A stretch of 64,000 nucleotides of DNA from Vesta saturnalis. Its lineage: Eukaryota > Arthropoda > Insecta > Coleoptera > Lampyridae. Position 1 is the first letter of the stretch. Each line of letters opens with the position of its first letter. The notes under the pieces are model-generated. The model was not told the origin of the DNA, did no database searches, and saw only the letters and a program-made list of their open reading frames with translations. A program made the translations under genes and the position numbers. The stretch lies in assembly GCA_036346205.1 (NCBI GenBank), contig JARFJB010002138.1, positions 480,001-544,000 of the forward strand, in the 5' to 3' direction. Positions 1 to 12,943 of this stretch are shown piece by piece.

Positions 1-30
1 ATTAACATTTTATTAAATAAACAATAAAAG

Positions 31-345
31 TTACTCAAAATGACCACAATTATGTACATGACACAATTGCACTCTACGCTTCATATTGTCAAACACTTTT
101 CCGAGACTTACAGGGATCATTCTTTCAACTCCCTCTTCAAAATGATGTGGATTTTCAGTTGCCCACGTTCGATAATTTTGACTTCTAATACAGCCCGATA
201 AATGAAACGATACTTCATCTATCAGGAAAGTTACATTTAAAATATCGTTATTTAAATTGTTAGTACACCAATCACAATAATTAAGTCTATTCTCATTATC
301 AACAGCATACAGTTGCTGTACAATAGAAACCTGGTATGGGTACAT
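31..345 (-). pseudogene. Transposase fragment, internally deleted (Tc1/mariner superfamily, DUF4817-type)
   Basis: A 104-residue reading frame. Its middle has the signature LIDEVSFHLSG followed by a segment ending WATENPHHFEE, which matches the first catalytic Asp region of insect DDE transposases usually annotated as Tc3-like or DUF4817-associated. The sequence then jumps straight to a tail (VFDNMKRRVQLC..CGHFE) typical of the extreme C-terminus of this family, so the part that should hold the second Asp and the Glu is missing. Family members are roughly 350 residues or more. On the same strand further upstream (about 470-620) a translated stretch around GRPILRNDEVVEIV may be the remnant of its helix-turn-helix region. 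It cannot be an active transposase. The family call is from pattern memory; the deletion is seen directly. Confidence 0.6.
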
Positions 346-2698
346 ATGTATATTTGTATGTAAAATTCATTGGCATGTTGAATAAGGCAACACTGTAATT
401 TGAAAATAGAGTTAGGAGGTATCACAAATTTATCCTATGTTGACAACTTACCAGCTTTAGCACTTAACCGACGGATTGATTTTTTGGAACTTGCTTCCAT
501 TCGTTGTTTACGATTTCTACTACTTCATCATTTCGTAGTATTGGACGACCTGTAGGTTTTTCCTTACAAATCAACAAATGCAATTCATATTTTCTTACCT
601 TCAAGAAGGTTTTTAACCTACAAATGCAAATTAGTGTGATGTAAACATTATCTAATCACTTACTTTAATAAATTCTTGAATTACGGAATATCTCTGAAAA
701 AAACTGTTTTAAGGAACGTTGATAATGCAGAATGAAAAGTAAATGAAAAACAAAAACAAATTAACGACGGCACTGATGTCAAAAAAAAAACGAATTAAGT
801 AACTAAACATATTTAACCGCCAATTCAACACAGTAAAAGAAACTGGAATCGTAAACGCGAAATTGAAACAGTATTAAAGAATCACCCGGTATAAAAAACA
901 TGTTATAAGTAGTAAATCTTCTATCCACCGACACATAAACATGTTAAATGTTTTTGTATTAATTTTTTAAGTTATTAGATAGTTTGCTACAATTACACTT
1001 GGCCGAGAATTAGAATAGGGAATGAAATAAACATATACCTACGTAGATTTTGTTGAGATCAAGTGTTGATTAGTGGTCTAAAATTGTTTAATAAAGTTCC
1101 TAACGATAGTAGCAATGTTGAAAGATTTAGAAGTATTAAACAATATGTAAAGAAATAGTGACAAATCTAGGATCCATTAAATATATATCGAGAGAAGTTG
1201 ATAGCTAAGGGGTTAAGTATTTAGAGCGTAAGCTGAATGTGTATTGATTTTTTTGTACTTTTACATGATATTATCTGAAGCTAAATAAAGTTAAATTGCG
1301 ATAACAATTACACTACATTGTTCGCAACTTATCTGTAACGCAGAGGAAGGTGGCAAATAAAATGTTGAATTCCCCTGACCGATAGCATGGTACGCGCCTC
1401 TCAAATCCTCTAAAATCAGGAGGGTATAAAATATGTGGTGAAATAGTATAAATTATAAAAATGTTTTAATATATAATAATGAAGTAAGAGTAAAAGTAAA
1501 AATGTTCTCCGAAAACACAAATCGTTAAACTAACTGGAGAATACTAACCATTCACCAAAAATAATGCCTTCGACTCAAATCGGTAGATTAACATAGGGCC
1601 AGTCTTTTGATTTGCTTAATTACCACTTAAATATAAAAATAAAAAATTGCAATGTAACACTAATAAATGATCTCGGACGCCAAGTTATTTTTAATAATGC
1701 TCGGAATAACTAAACCGAGTTCTACACTAAAAATTTTATCAAAATGTAAAATAATCAAAAATATACACTATGTTTATTAAACATTTAAAGTGATAGGGTT
1801 AAATAAAATATATCTTACAAACTAATTTTCAAATAAAAATTGCAATCATAAAATAAAAGCGTACGCAACAGTAAAATTAAATGCGTACTTAAATTGTAAT
1901 AAAAGTGTAAATAAAAGTAAAACAAAACTGAACTAAAATAAAAGTAAAATAAAAGTGCCTGAAAAGAGCAAATGTTTTAATTTTTAATATAACGCGTTAA
2001 AATAGCTTACCATCAAATTAATGGCACTTTTCACTAAATTTAGGGAAAACCCAAAAAAACTTTCTGCTTCTCTTAACATTCCTCAGGAAGTGAAAAAAAG
2101 GATGCTTTGGAAGTTAGATCATGTAGTCGTGCGCGAAAGTATTTGCGCAACCAATTAAGTCACGATGACGTAATGCGCGAATAAAATGATTTGAAGTGGG
2201 AATATAAGCCTTTAATAAATATATACCCTTAAGAAGATATGCACTTAAGTTACACCAAAATGCAAATTAAGTTGCCTACCTCATAGCTACAAATCATTAA
2301 TAAATAAATTTTCTTATATTTACAACTGAATGAATGAAAGGCCTTAAATTAAGGTATATTTTAATACAACTCAAAAAGGGTTGTTACAAGGGTCATATAT
2401 ATTATCAATATATTTAATGAAACTGTGCCTATTGCAATTTTGTACGAACCTTTTTTTGCCAGTAATTTAAGTTGTTTCTTTGGTTTGGTCTCCTGGCAGA
2501 GGGACTCATAAAAGTTCTGTTGGAAAGGAGCAAAGATGTTTCCTGCTATTCTTGTTTTTTCGAAAACATGGATTCGATCCTGAAATTGGCTGTAATTATT
2601 ATCTCTTTTAGATGAATTTAATTATATTAGTATCAGTTATGAACTTACACTTCAAATTCTGGGATACTTACACAAATAACATTATTGATGATGCTACA
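346..2698. other. AT-rich stretch without a recognisable gene
   Basis: No long reading frame with family-like sequence is visible on either strand, apart from a possible transposase helix-turn-helix remnant at about 470-620 on the minus strand. The rest is AT-rich with short A-runs and scattered AATAAA-like strings. I see no RNA gene or clear repeat. Confidence 0.5.
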
Positions 2699-3990
2699 AT
2701 TTTTTTTTTATGATTGTGGACCTGAACAGGCTAAATAAGGCCTAACGTGCTAAAGCACTCAGGAACACTTAGGAGGATGGATAGAAGGATAATGAATTGC
2801 CAATAGATGCCTATGAACAGCTACCTTAAATTTTCTCATATCATAAGTGAGAGGAAAACAGGAACTAGGGAGATCATTCCAGAGTTTAGAAGCCGTGTAG
2901 AAAAATGTGGATTGCGCCCGTTTGGTACGACAAGTGGAGATTTGTACTGCATACTGATGATGTGAATGAGCGAACCGAGTGTTTCTCGCAAAGATAGCCG
3001 GAGATGGTATCAAAGAATGTAATTCACCAGCACAATAGCCGTTGTAATAACGATAATACAAAGAAAGAACTAAAACCATCCTTCTATGCTCAAGGGACTG
3101 TACGTGAGAAGTTAAGGACGGGTCATTTATAAGCCTAATCGCTCTCTTTTGAATACGATCAACGATATCGAGAGCGTATTGGGGAGCACTAACCCAAAGG
3201 TGAGAATTATATTCCAGATGAGGCCGAATTTGGGCCTTATACAGCAAAAGGAGTTGTCGAGAGGTAAAGTACTGCTTAGATCTGTACAAAAAGTCTATTT
3301 TACGAGTAGCTGTTTTGGTAGCTGACAGAAGATGGTCAACCCATGAGAGATTTGAAGATACAGTCATACCCAACAGAGTAATAGAGTCTGAAAACTTAAG
3401 AACTGAGCCATTCATACTTACAACAGGAAATGATCGATCTTTTTTGGCGGACATAAGGCAACACTGAGTTTTGTTAGCATTAAATTTAACTATATTATTG
3501 CTTCCCCATTCGAGAATACGTTGAATGTCTTTGTTGATTGAATTTGCCATTTCAGCTTTAATTTCTTGATTTGACATAGAAGGTGGATTATCACTATGAG
3601 TAGACTGAGATGAACTACAGTGAAGAGTGCTATCGTCAGCAAAGCAATGGATGAGGTTAGTTGTTGAAGAAACAAGGTTGTTTATGTACAGCAGAAAAAG
3701 TGTAGGCGCTATAACGGATCCCTGTGGTACGCCCGCGTTAATGCTAACTTCTTTTGAAAAAAAGCCATCAACTACGACACGTATTCGTCTTTTATCAAGG
3801 AAACTAGAAACCCAGTTGATGAGCGTATCATTTAACCCAAACGAGGTGAGTTTGGCAAGTAAACACTTATGCCAAACTTGGTCAAATGCCTATGAGATAT
3901 CTAAAGCAACTACAACTCTTTCACCGGACTGCTCTACTGTACTGTACCTAATTTTCCATTCGAGGTTGAAATCTCGATTCGAAAAGGTCA
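2699..3990 (-). mobile_element. 5'-truncated non-LTR retrotransposon (CR1/jockey-type reverse transcriptase)
   Basis: Read on the minus strand, this is the C-terminal half of a LINE reverse transcriptase. From its 5' end it shows VVVALDIS-stop-AFDQVWH, GVPQGS, the catalytic FADDS and, in an uninterrupted frame at 2759-3577, the thumb/tail motifs LGMTVSSNLSW, KAQIRPHLEY and WNDLPSS. The residue between DIS and AFD is normally Lys; here it is TAG (3890-3892). The T-run at 2699-2709 is an A-tail on the coding strand. Full-length elements encode about 900 residues in ORF2; here the endonuclease and RT N-terminus are missing, as in ordinary 5' truncation. It lies head to head with the gag-like element at 4030. 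Another copy of the same family lies at 16140-17000. Confidence 0.85.
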
Positions 3991-4029
3991 ACTTTATATA
4001 AGACTAGCCAGTCTATTTGCAAAAAAGGA

Positions 4030-5670
4030 TAAAGTCGTTTTCACGATGTTGGAGCCGGGCTACAACAGGCGCTGCTACCAGCAGTTTCTAGAGGAGCGGA
4101 CAGCTCTGGGATAGCTGTCACCGACGACGTCCCAGGAGTTTTGGATATCGCCAGCGATACCGTCACTGCTCGATCTACCGTTCGAGAGAGCGAGCAGCGA
4201 CGCGCCACCTGCCGCCACCGCACAGAAGAGGAGGCGTCAATAGAATACGCGACCGCCACCGTTAGAATGCATTACCCCCCTAGAATACACGCCGGCCCCG
4301 GATCTACCAGCCCCGGCGACTTCGTGTTGCAAGAGAAGAAGCCGAAGAAGACCCCGAAGGTTCACCCGTCTACACCGCCGCCCACGGAGAACTGATTCCA
4401 GGCCCTGGAACCCTTCAACAACAGCCCTGCAGCGATGGATCAGACGACACAAGAGGATATCAGGGAGAAAGTGCCTCCAGTAATCCTTCGTCACAAGGAG
4501 AACTGGGTCGCGTTCTCCCGAGAAATGGACTGACAACGGATCGCCTTCACGAGAGCCAAGGTCTTCATCGAGGGAATCCGGATTCAGCCTGCCTCACTCC
4601 AAGACAGAGACAGGCTGATGAGGTATATGGATAAGTCTGGTACTCCGTACCACACTTATCAGGCAAAGAGCGAGCGATTGACTAAGGTGGTGTGCCCGTA
4701 GAACTCACCGAGGTTGACGTTAGCTCAGAGCTAAAAATGCAAAACATTAATATACTTTCTGTTTACAGGATGAAGCAGCAAGGACGCCCGATCCCCCTCG
4801 TGATAATAGAGCTGCCGACCGAGGAAGACAACAAGAAGATCCGGGAGGTGAAGCACGTCGCCCGCCTCCGCGTGACTGTAGAAGATTTGCGGCAGAAATA
4901 TGACATCGGGCAGTGTCACCGTTGTCAAGGTTTCCATCACGCACAGCGTTGCTGCAGGGCGGCAGCACGCTGTGTAAAGTGCGCTAGAGATCACCACTCC
5001 AGTGAATGCACGAAACCCCGTATAGACCGGGCTAAGTGTGTTAACTGTGGTGGGGACCACCCCGCTAGCTACAGGGGCTTCCCGAAGTTCCCTCGGCCTC
5101 CACAAGAAGACCGAAGTACCACAGCGACCGAAGAGAACACCACCGTCGGCGGCGCCTTCTTCAACCCGGACCGGCGTCAGTTACGCCCGAGCGACAGCAG
5201 GCAAGGTTGAGAAGGCGGAAGTAAGCATACAATGGTCCGGAGCGAAGACTGGTGCGCTAGCTAAGTATACAGTATCGACAATTTATTAACTCTGTTCTGT
5301 TAACACCGATAAGACATGGTTCTATTTACTTCAGATACTCAGAGCACCAACATCATCAGCCACAACCGAGCGACAACAGGACATGCCACACAACAACCAC
5401 ACCACCAACAGCATCACCAACCACTACAACTCTTTTCTTTTTAAATACCACAATGATGTCAACAGGCATACCACACAATCACGAATCCCAACGACCACGC
5501 AATACACGCGCTGAAGAGGACAAAGAATCCTGAGCAGCGCACCACCAACAATACACAATACAATATTACTTATTTTATTTTATTATATTTTGTAATACGT
5601 ATTGTTGATACTGTATAATGTTATGTACTATAAAAATTCTAATAAACTTTGTTGAACTTGAACTTGAACC
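4030..5670 (+). mobile_element. Gag-like ORF1 fragment of a jockey-superfamily retroelement, broken
   Basis: This GC-richer block reads as an ORF1 (Gag-like) protein of a non-LTR element. A segment with NWVAFSREMD-stop-QRIAFTRAKVF and SGTPYHTYQAKSERL is followed, after a frame change near 4690, by VPVELTEVDV and then zinc knuckles in 4692-5210: CHRCQGFHHAQRC, CVKCARDHHSSEC, CVNCGGDHPAS. This is the PRE_C2HC-plus-CCHC layout of jockey/R1-type nucleic-acid-binding proteins. At least one in-frame stop and one frameshift break it. No ORF2 follows. The sequence instead runs through an A/C-rich region to a 3' end with AATAAA (5640-5645) and repeated TTGAAC units at 5652-5669, a typical short-repeat tail. 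It could be a deleted autonomous copy or a gag-only derivative. Confidence 0.75.
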
Positions 5671-8600
5671 TAATTTTTTGTCTTTACTTTATAAATAACA
5701 TTTACCTATGTAAAATTAAATTTTCTTAACAAAATACGTCTGCACTTTTTCTTATAAAATTAATCGTTATTCAGATAATGAAAAATGTAAGGGAAATTAT
5801 TATCACCGACAGAATTCAGAAAATACATTATTGATAAATCACAGGTTAAGCTAGTAATCAAGTTATAATGGTCCCATCCAAAATAGCGTATTATTTTTTA
5901 AGGAATAACACTAGAGGATCATCCTCGACTACAGCTATGGCCACCGCTAATGCCCATCCTACACATAAATTATCGCTATTGTTGATAACTAACTTTTTTA
6001 CGCTCGCAAAACTCTGCAAAACTGACGCCAAACATGCGATAACCCGTAAGTAAAACAACTAGGTCTACCTGTAAATGTAACGTATCGTCATTAAAGAATA
6101 TTACATTACTCTGCACGATTTCTTCTAGCGTAGAGTTCAGTTGGTCTACGCAGCGGAATGAAAATACTAGGTGAGATTAGACAGTACCATACCATCACCA
6201 CACTTTTGCTAATAATTCATCTAACGAGTTCAACATGTTGCAGTAAATACTTAAATACGTCTTAATACAAAATAAATCAACTAATACGATTGAGAATACA
6301 CAATTTATTATTGCTTAGCTTAAGCCATGTAGTTGGTGATTAATTAGAATCAGCTTCCTCTACCACCGCCACATAAGGTTTTTGACAACCTGTTTCAAAA
6401 ATACAAATTAATATGAGAAAGATATAAGTATCACTTTTAAATACAATCACTTATTAATTTAATTTCAAAAGAACTTATTGTGTGTACTTACAGCTATGCC
6501 TACGGCTTCGCTTGTAGACTGTGGAGAAATATGAGCACAAGCATCATCGACGGCAGCAGAAGTTGATGGTCTCTAATATCTCGATTACTAAAAATTATGT
6601 AAAGTTAAAAATATGAGGGCGTGTACATTAAACAATACAGTTTTGTATTTATAAAACCTAATGTACTTACATCGTCACATTCAGTGTTTCTAAATGATAG
6701 TGGACCACCACCGCAACCAACGCTAACACGATCTTGCACTTTAGCGAGCATATAAAATGATATATTAACAACAAATTTTAAGGAAGCTGAAATAATACTT
6801 ACAAGGGTCATTAAATCGGACTCAATTTTTTCATAGGACCACATAACCTCTGCTACCGCCCCATATCAATTTCGGTTATGGTTTCACCAACTACACAATT
6901 AATGTTGGTACAGTTGTACAATGTATCTTCAGACATCAGGCTGCTCTCGAAATGACTTAAAAGTGTCGTTTGGAAAAAATACATTTTATTCAAAGAAAAT
7001 TATAGGTTACGGTAGTTGCTATTATGTAATGGTCCTGGGCGGTTGCGGACAGCGGTCGTTCGCTCCAGGGGTTTGAATACTGATGCAGGCGCCACCCAAA
7101 CATAAGCTATCGTTCAGACAGTCTTCTGAACGTCTACATCTTTCAGGCGTCGGGTTTCCCTCTGGTCCTTATGATAGAAGATGTACCTAAAACTCAATTA
7201 ATACCGACGGACGGCGGATACCGTAAATGACAAAGGTCACAGGTCCCCTTGACAAACAAAATTCCTTCACCAATGATGGATGAAAATGAATGATTCTTAA
7301 TAAATATAAACTCTGTGAATTTATTTAAATTTCACTGGTTACGGTTTAACCAAAACGGTGCTCGGTACCAAAGCAATTTCCTTGCTATTTATCAAAATAA
7401 ATTTAACTAAATTTTGATACTCCTTTACAGAGCAAGTGTTTATCAAGTTGAATTCTATTAATTAATCTTTAATTTCTATCTTTACGTCATATCAATTCAC
7501 AATGGCAGCTTCGTCTATACTTGATACAGTAAGAACGAAAGATAATCATTTTGGTGAAAGCACTTACCTACATATAGTACGACATTTAAAAGTGGGGAAC
7601 GGCTGGAAATTCCATAATTCTAACGATGAGGCGACAGCGTAACAATTTGTTTTAATTGATATTAAATACTGATTTAATACTACTTTCGTTGTGCTAAAAT
7701 TATTCTTTATAAAGTAACAGAACGGTTGATATAAGATTCAGCCAGTTTCCATTAACACAGAATACTTATTTTATCTAACGGTTTAATTAGTAGTTAATAA
7801 CACTTATATCAACTCAAAATTACCCCATTCCAGAAGATAGTTACTGTTTGACATATTTGTCGGTGTTCGCGTTATTTAAATATGCAAAATTTTATACAAC
7901 AGTAATAAGATTAGATACATTCTTTTCATTGTAGTTGGAATTCATAGAAAGTATTTCAGATTTCTTTAATTATTTATACCGAAACTGTTATTTAACAATG
8001 CAATTTTCGCTAAATAAATTACCTAATTTATAAGGACGGTGTTAATTATTATTTGTATATACTAATTTAAAGCTCTCTTAATTAGATTGATCGGATTTTA
8101 AAGTCTATTTGAATGTTTCGGTTTCTTATCATTCTCTAATATTAATATAAAAGGTTTTCATTTAACATGTGCATTTGAATATAAACTGAATTACTACTTA
8201 AGTTTTAATTTCGGGATAACAAAAAGAAAACTGGCATTTATATTAACGGTGTAACTATTTATAGTACTTGATAAGTTTTAATTTTGAAATAAAGAAAAAT
8301 CTCTATTTACAATTAAAGGCAATCTCTTAATTTTACTCTTATCAATATTCAACGGTGCATAATTAATTAATTTACTGACTTAATTATTGTTTGTAATTAG
8401 TAAAGTAAAAGGAAAAACTAATCTTCCAGACATTGTAACACAGTTTTTAACACGACGTATGAAATGTAAATGAAATTAAGAACGATGGTACACTGATTTT
8501 TATAAAGTCAGTCTAATTACAGTGTTTTCTTTGTACGATAAATAGTTTAATGAACAGGAAAACAAACCGCTTTGCAAGTCGTTTAATATCAAAACTATGT

Positions 8601-9104
8601 TTCTGTTTTTATTTAAGTACTATCTAAATCTAAAGCACGTGATTAATCCACGAATTTGTCCTGTGTAGGGACCTAAGCTGTTATTAACACGTTAAAGATA
8701 ATTATTATTACACTTTATTTAAACACATCGTACATATTAAAATTCAGTTACAGTTAGTTTATGAATGTAAGGTCCTTGTGGCAAAGGTTAATTTCGAATC
8801 AATATCTTAAACTTGAATTTTAAATCTTGTTTCTGTAAACAAGATGTTTTGATAGAAGCTGGTTTCAGATCAACGTCTTAAATTTATTTCTATATTACTT
8901 AGCGGTTTAGAAGTTGGATGTAATTAAAAATCTATTTATGGATTTGATTAAGATAATACACTCGTTTTTATAAACTCAATCTAATTACAGAGATTATTTT
9001 GCGCAATAAATAATTTAAGCAACAGGAAAGCAAGGCATGCAAAGAATGTGCATATCATAATTGTATTTCAACCACCGTTTACCTTTTATGTAATTACCTA
9101 ATTA
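5671..9104. other. Gene-poor AT-rich stretch
   Basis: No protein family is recognised. A GC-richer patch at about 7030-7260 stands out from its surroundings, and 6605-6900 on the minus strand has splice-like GT/AG sites around short open stretches, but neither can be identified. The rest is AT-rich and apparently non-coding. Confidence 0.4.
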
Positions 9105-9320
9105 GTGTGTTTTTCTAAAGTATTTATAAACAAATCGTATAAAGGTGAATGCAGCATAAATATGTATAAGAAACAAAACGTAACAGTTATACACTATTGT
9201 ATCGGTTTTCCAAGAGGTTCTTTCAACACACCATCAGCAACAATGGTAAGTAATCGTTTTTGGTTTTATCCCTTGTTTTATTTACTTGTGCAGATTTTTA
9301 ATGTTATGTTATAATTACAG

Positions 9321-9502
9321 ATATAACTGATATAACAGATAACTGCTCTAAATCATCAACATTTTTTAAGCCGTTTAAAAACTTTAAGGAATTAGAGACA
9401 GGGATAGAATACAAGATATTCAATTTGGACATCATATCATCAAAGTACGGTGAGAAGGTTGTAGTAGAGCTAGATGAATTTAAATGTGTGCCGTTGCCAT
9501 AA
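9321..9502 (+). pseudogene. Small conserved protein fragment, possibly an exon (mobile-element-associated type)
   Basis: An open stretch preceded by a good splice acceptor (ATAATTACAG) reads FFKPFKNFKELETG, EYKIFNLDIISSKYGEKVV and VELDEFKCVPLP before a stop. The pattern KI..L..I.SKYGEKVVVEL..F..FLP resembles a short protein found in many copies in insect genomes, often near mobile elements and perhaps an OB-fold nucleic-acid binder; I recall this only as a pattern. A GTAAGT donor follows an ATG at 9242-9244, so the two may be exons of one transcript with a 75-bp intron. It is shorter than the proteins I have in mind and probably partial. Confidence 0.35.
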
Positions 9503-9909
9503 GTTTTTAAGTCTGAGGCCGCCTTAAACAGCAATTCCATGAGGAATTGAAGAGTAAAGATGTTTAATTGCGTTCTCTAGGATTGGTAGCCAAAACAACC
9601 AATTTAATATTCGTTTATAAAAAATATTTTTATTATAATTATGATAAAATTGAGTGAATCAATAAAAACATTTTTGTTTTGTGGTTCAACAACAATACGT
9701 AGTCCTGCTGGTAAGGCAGCTAACTTAGTATTTGTTTAAATGTTTAGTAAGGTCCTTATTCACCCACTTGTATATCTAAACCATATGTTGTTTTACATAC
9801 AATAAACTATTAAAACATTTTACCCTTTTCATTTCTGCTATAACAAAGATGGACACACAAGCAAACAAACGGGACTCTGAAATGGGCTGAAATTCAGGGC
9901 CTAATTACG

Positions 9910-10340
9910 CCACCCTAGTGCAGTTCTGAATGATATTTCCGATACTTGCAAAATAGAACCACGATCAGACCTTATTACAGAAATCTGCAATTAGCCTTTT
10001 TACAAAATACACAACCAGATGGCACCATTCACACCTTCCATTACTTTTAAAATATACCGCTAAATGGCACTACGATCAGGCCCTATTACAGAAATCTACA
10101 ATTAACTTTTTCAAAAATGCACAACTAGATGGCGCCACAAAGAAATAAACAAGGGGGCCACTGCACTGTGTCTAAGACTCTGTGACAAGTTTCGGAGTCC
10201 TAACGTGTCTTATGAGATACCATGGGGGCCCTATTATTAGAATACTATTTCAAATTTCAGCGTTTCCCGCCATAACATTAATTAGTTTTAATAGTACACC
10301 ACTAAATGGCGCCACAAGCAAATAACCAAAACCAACCAAT
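9910..10340. repeat. Degenerate tandem repeat, unit about 113 bp
   Basis: The phrase with CTATTACAGAAATCT, TTTTTACAAAA or TTTTTCAAAAA, CACAAC(C/T)AGATGGC recurs at about 9970 and 10081, a spacing near 113 bp. A third, more diverged unit ends CTAAATGGCGCCACAAG near 10320. Nothing coding is seen. Confidence 0.5.
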
Positions 10341-10589
10341 CAGAATACAGTTTTAGGCCTCTAATCAGAGTACAGAGCCTATAAGCTGGACGTAGTATAA
10401 GGACCAATTAAAACCAGAGGATGTGGCTTACCCTTAGACCATACAATTAAGACGTGCAGCCTGGGTCAATATGCGCGTGCAAGACCAATCAGTTGGAATT
10501 GGGCGTGGCGACGGATCGGAATCACGTGGTGGAAGTGGGTCTGGTCAAAATCACTCCCCCTTTTTATTGCTCAAGGTCATAGATTAAAT

Positions 10590-11330
10590 TTCAAGGACAG
10601 CGGGAATTTTAAATTTCAACGTCACGTCCCCGTTTCATTGTTCAAGCAATTCTTGTATTGGCTAAATTAAGTCAAGCTCTTCAAGATCAAAATGTGTTAG
10701 TATCATATTACAATTCTTACAAATCTAAAAAAAATAGAACCAGATCTTGGAAACAGAAAGAATGACAAATAGATCAAGGTTAAGTTTTTCTTTCATTAGC
10801 TAAATTGAGTCAATCTCTTCAAGGTAAAAATTTATTGGTATCACATTATAATTCTTAAAAATCTAAAAATAGCATCAATTCGTCGTCAAACAAGAAGAAT
10901 GACAGGGTGTCAAGCTCTTCAAGGTCAAAATTTATTGGTATGAAATCTAACTAGTTCTAGAGAAATGAGCATTCTTTGAAGGGAAAATTCTTGGAAATCG
11001 CAAAATAATCATTCCTAGTCAATGACTGGCTTTGTGCATGTTCGACATTGCTCGGTTCTAAAAATAGAATCACTTCGTGGAAACAATACGAATGATGGGT
11101 TATTGTCAATGTTAGACGGTTCCTGTATTGGCTAAATTGAGTCAAAGTTGTCTAAAAGTAGGCGAAGGTGACTATTTGACAAGTTGAACCAGTTCTTAGA
11201 GACCTCCAGACTCATTACCTTTCTCTAGGTCAAACGGATGGTTAATTCTTGGAAATCCTATAATAGAAGCAAAGCCAAGACCGAAAGTGAGGATTGCATG
11301 AGGGAAATCAATAATCCACCGGATGTTAAG
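10590..11330. repeat. Second degenerate tandem repeat array
   Basis: The phrases CTAAATT(A/G)AGTCAA, CTCTTCAAGGTCAAAA, TTATTGGTAT and AAGAATGACA recur near 10660, 10800, 10907 and 11130 with unequal spacing (about 105-220 bp) and many substitutions, as expected of an old satellite or minisatellite. Confidence 0.45.
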
Positions 11331-12890
11331 CAAAATAAGCATTCTAAATCAAGGACTGACTGCGCATGTTCGGTCGAAATTTTATCCCCTAATTTTTTAA
11401 CCCCTTACACACACTTCATTTTCCAAATTTCATCCTCAATTTCTTCAACCCCTAACACACCTTCAAAATACCTCTCACACATACATGCAGGTACAACTAC
11501 CAAGCCCCTATCTCCACACAGTTTTCATTACATATTTATCAGGCTAACTTATCACCAGTGATATTGAAACTTAAGTAAACCACAATCACTGCTACAACTG
11601 CGAGAGCTGTAAGCTCGTCTTACCGATGCGTCTATGTAATTTTCAACCCTTCCTGAAGGGGTTTACAATATAAAGTTGGTGAAAGTCTGACCTCACTATC
11701 AGGTTGGAAAATTGTTTTTGATGGTTCATGAGAAACTTAACACCGTCTCAAAACAGCAGGGTTCCCATAGGCCCATTTCGAGACTACTTTTTCCCGATCG
11801 TTGTATTTTTGTTAAGTGGAGTAATTTACAGCAAAATTGTATTTAGTGGATATTTTCCAGCAAAAAAAAAACAGACTTGATACTAGAATAGAGACGCATA
11901 CACCTCTTGTTTTTGAATCAGAAACCCTGTTACTCAAACGAATTTTTTATACTACCACCTACAATTCAATACATAATCGAACTGGTAAACTTACAAAAAA
12001 AATGTCGACCTGTATAACCACGACTGAACCTTTCGTTATCAACCACAATAACAAAAAAAAAAATTATACCCCTACATATTATATTTCTTAAAAACTCTCT
12101 TCAACACTATGAAATTTAATTGCTATCGAAACTGCCTTGACAAGCTTTAAAATAACAATTCGCGGTAACAACGTTTTAATTTAAAATTCTAGATATAACA
12201 TTCTAATAACCTAATATTTGAAAAAATCTACGGCAAATTTCATCCACACGTGACACAACCCTCGTATTCTATTTCAAATTAAATAGCCAAACTAGTCGTT
12301 GTAGATCTTTCCGGAAGGTGAAATCTCAAAACTCAAATTTTCCGCGTTTACCATAATATTTGGCGTTTAAATTTTGAGGCGCTTGAAATACATCCGACAC
12401 CATTACGATAAGTTCCGCATTACTTATCCCCGTTGCATTATCTTTAAGGTGCTCATAGCCCCTTAAAATTTGCAACGTTGTACTCTTTGCGATGACTTTT
12501 GGCATTTTTTCTACAAATTATTCTTAATTCAAATAAGACTTAATCATCATATGCGTTACTTAAGTTAGCAATACTGCACGATTACTTTTGACACCACTGC
12601 GTCCAATTGACTTCTTGTCATTTTGACAAGTGGAAATACCACTACAGAAAAAAATATTATGTACTGCTTTAATGCAAAATAAGATGGAATTTTTTATTAT
12701 ACCTGCATTATAATGGTCAATTAAAACATTAAATCAAGTTCATAGTTGAAGCGTTTAATTTTTTTTTGTAATTTGCTTCCATTACTTTTAAAATTAAGAC
12801 ATTACCAACCGCCACGAAAATCCCTAAATCAACTAAAGCCATTAATTTTGTTTAAAACCCTCACGAAAAAGGCAAATTGCAAAAAACGTG
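11331..12890. other. AT-rich stretch without a recognisable gene
   Basis: Contains a pyrimidine-rich tract around 11390-11560 and several short open frames of low complexity. No family resemblance, RNA gene or clear repeat boundary was found. Confidence 0.4.
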
Positions 12891-12901
12891 TTTGATAAGA
12901 C

Positions 12902-12943
12902 CTTGAAGCACTCGTTTTTTAAACTTGAATTCGTGCTTCAAGA
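12902..12943. repeat. Short hairpin
   Basis: CTTGAAGCAC is followed about 22 bases later by its complement GTGCTTCAAG. It shares the GTGCTT(C/T)AA motif with the larger hairpin at 13146-13256. Confidence 0.5.

Noticed and set aside
3627..4001. Plus-strand frame of 124 residues
   Set aside because: Antisense of the LINE reverse transcriptase; the minus strand carries GVPQGS and FADDS here.
4237..5105. Minus-strand frames of up to 124 residues
   Set aside because: Shadows of the Gag-like ORF1 on the plus strand; they show no family resemblance.
9910..11330. CRISPR-like array
   Set aside because: The repeats are long, degenerate and irregularly spaced with no unique spacers, and the DNA is eukaryotic.
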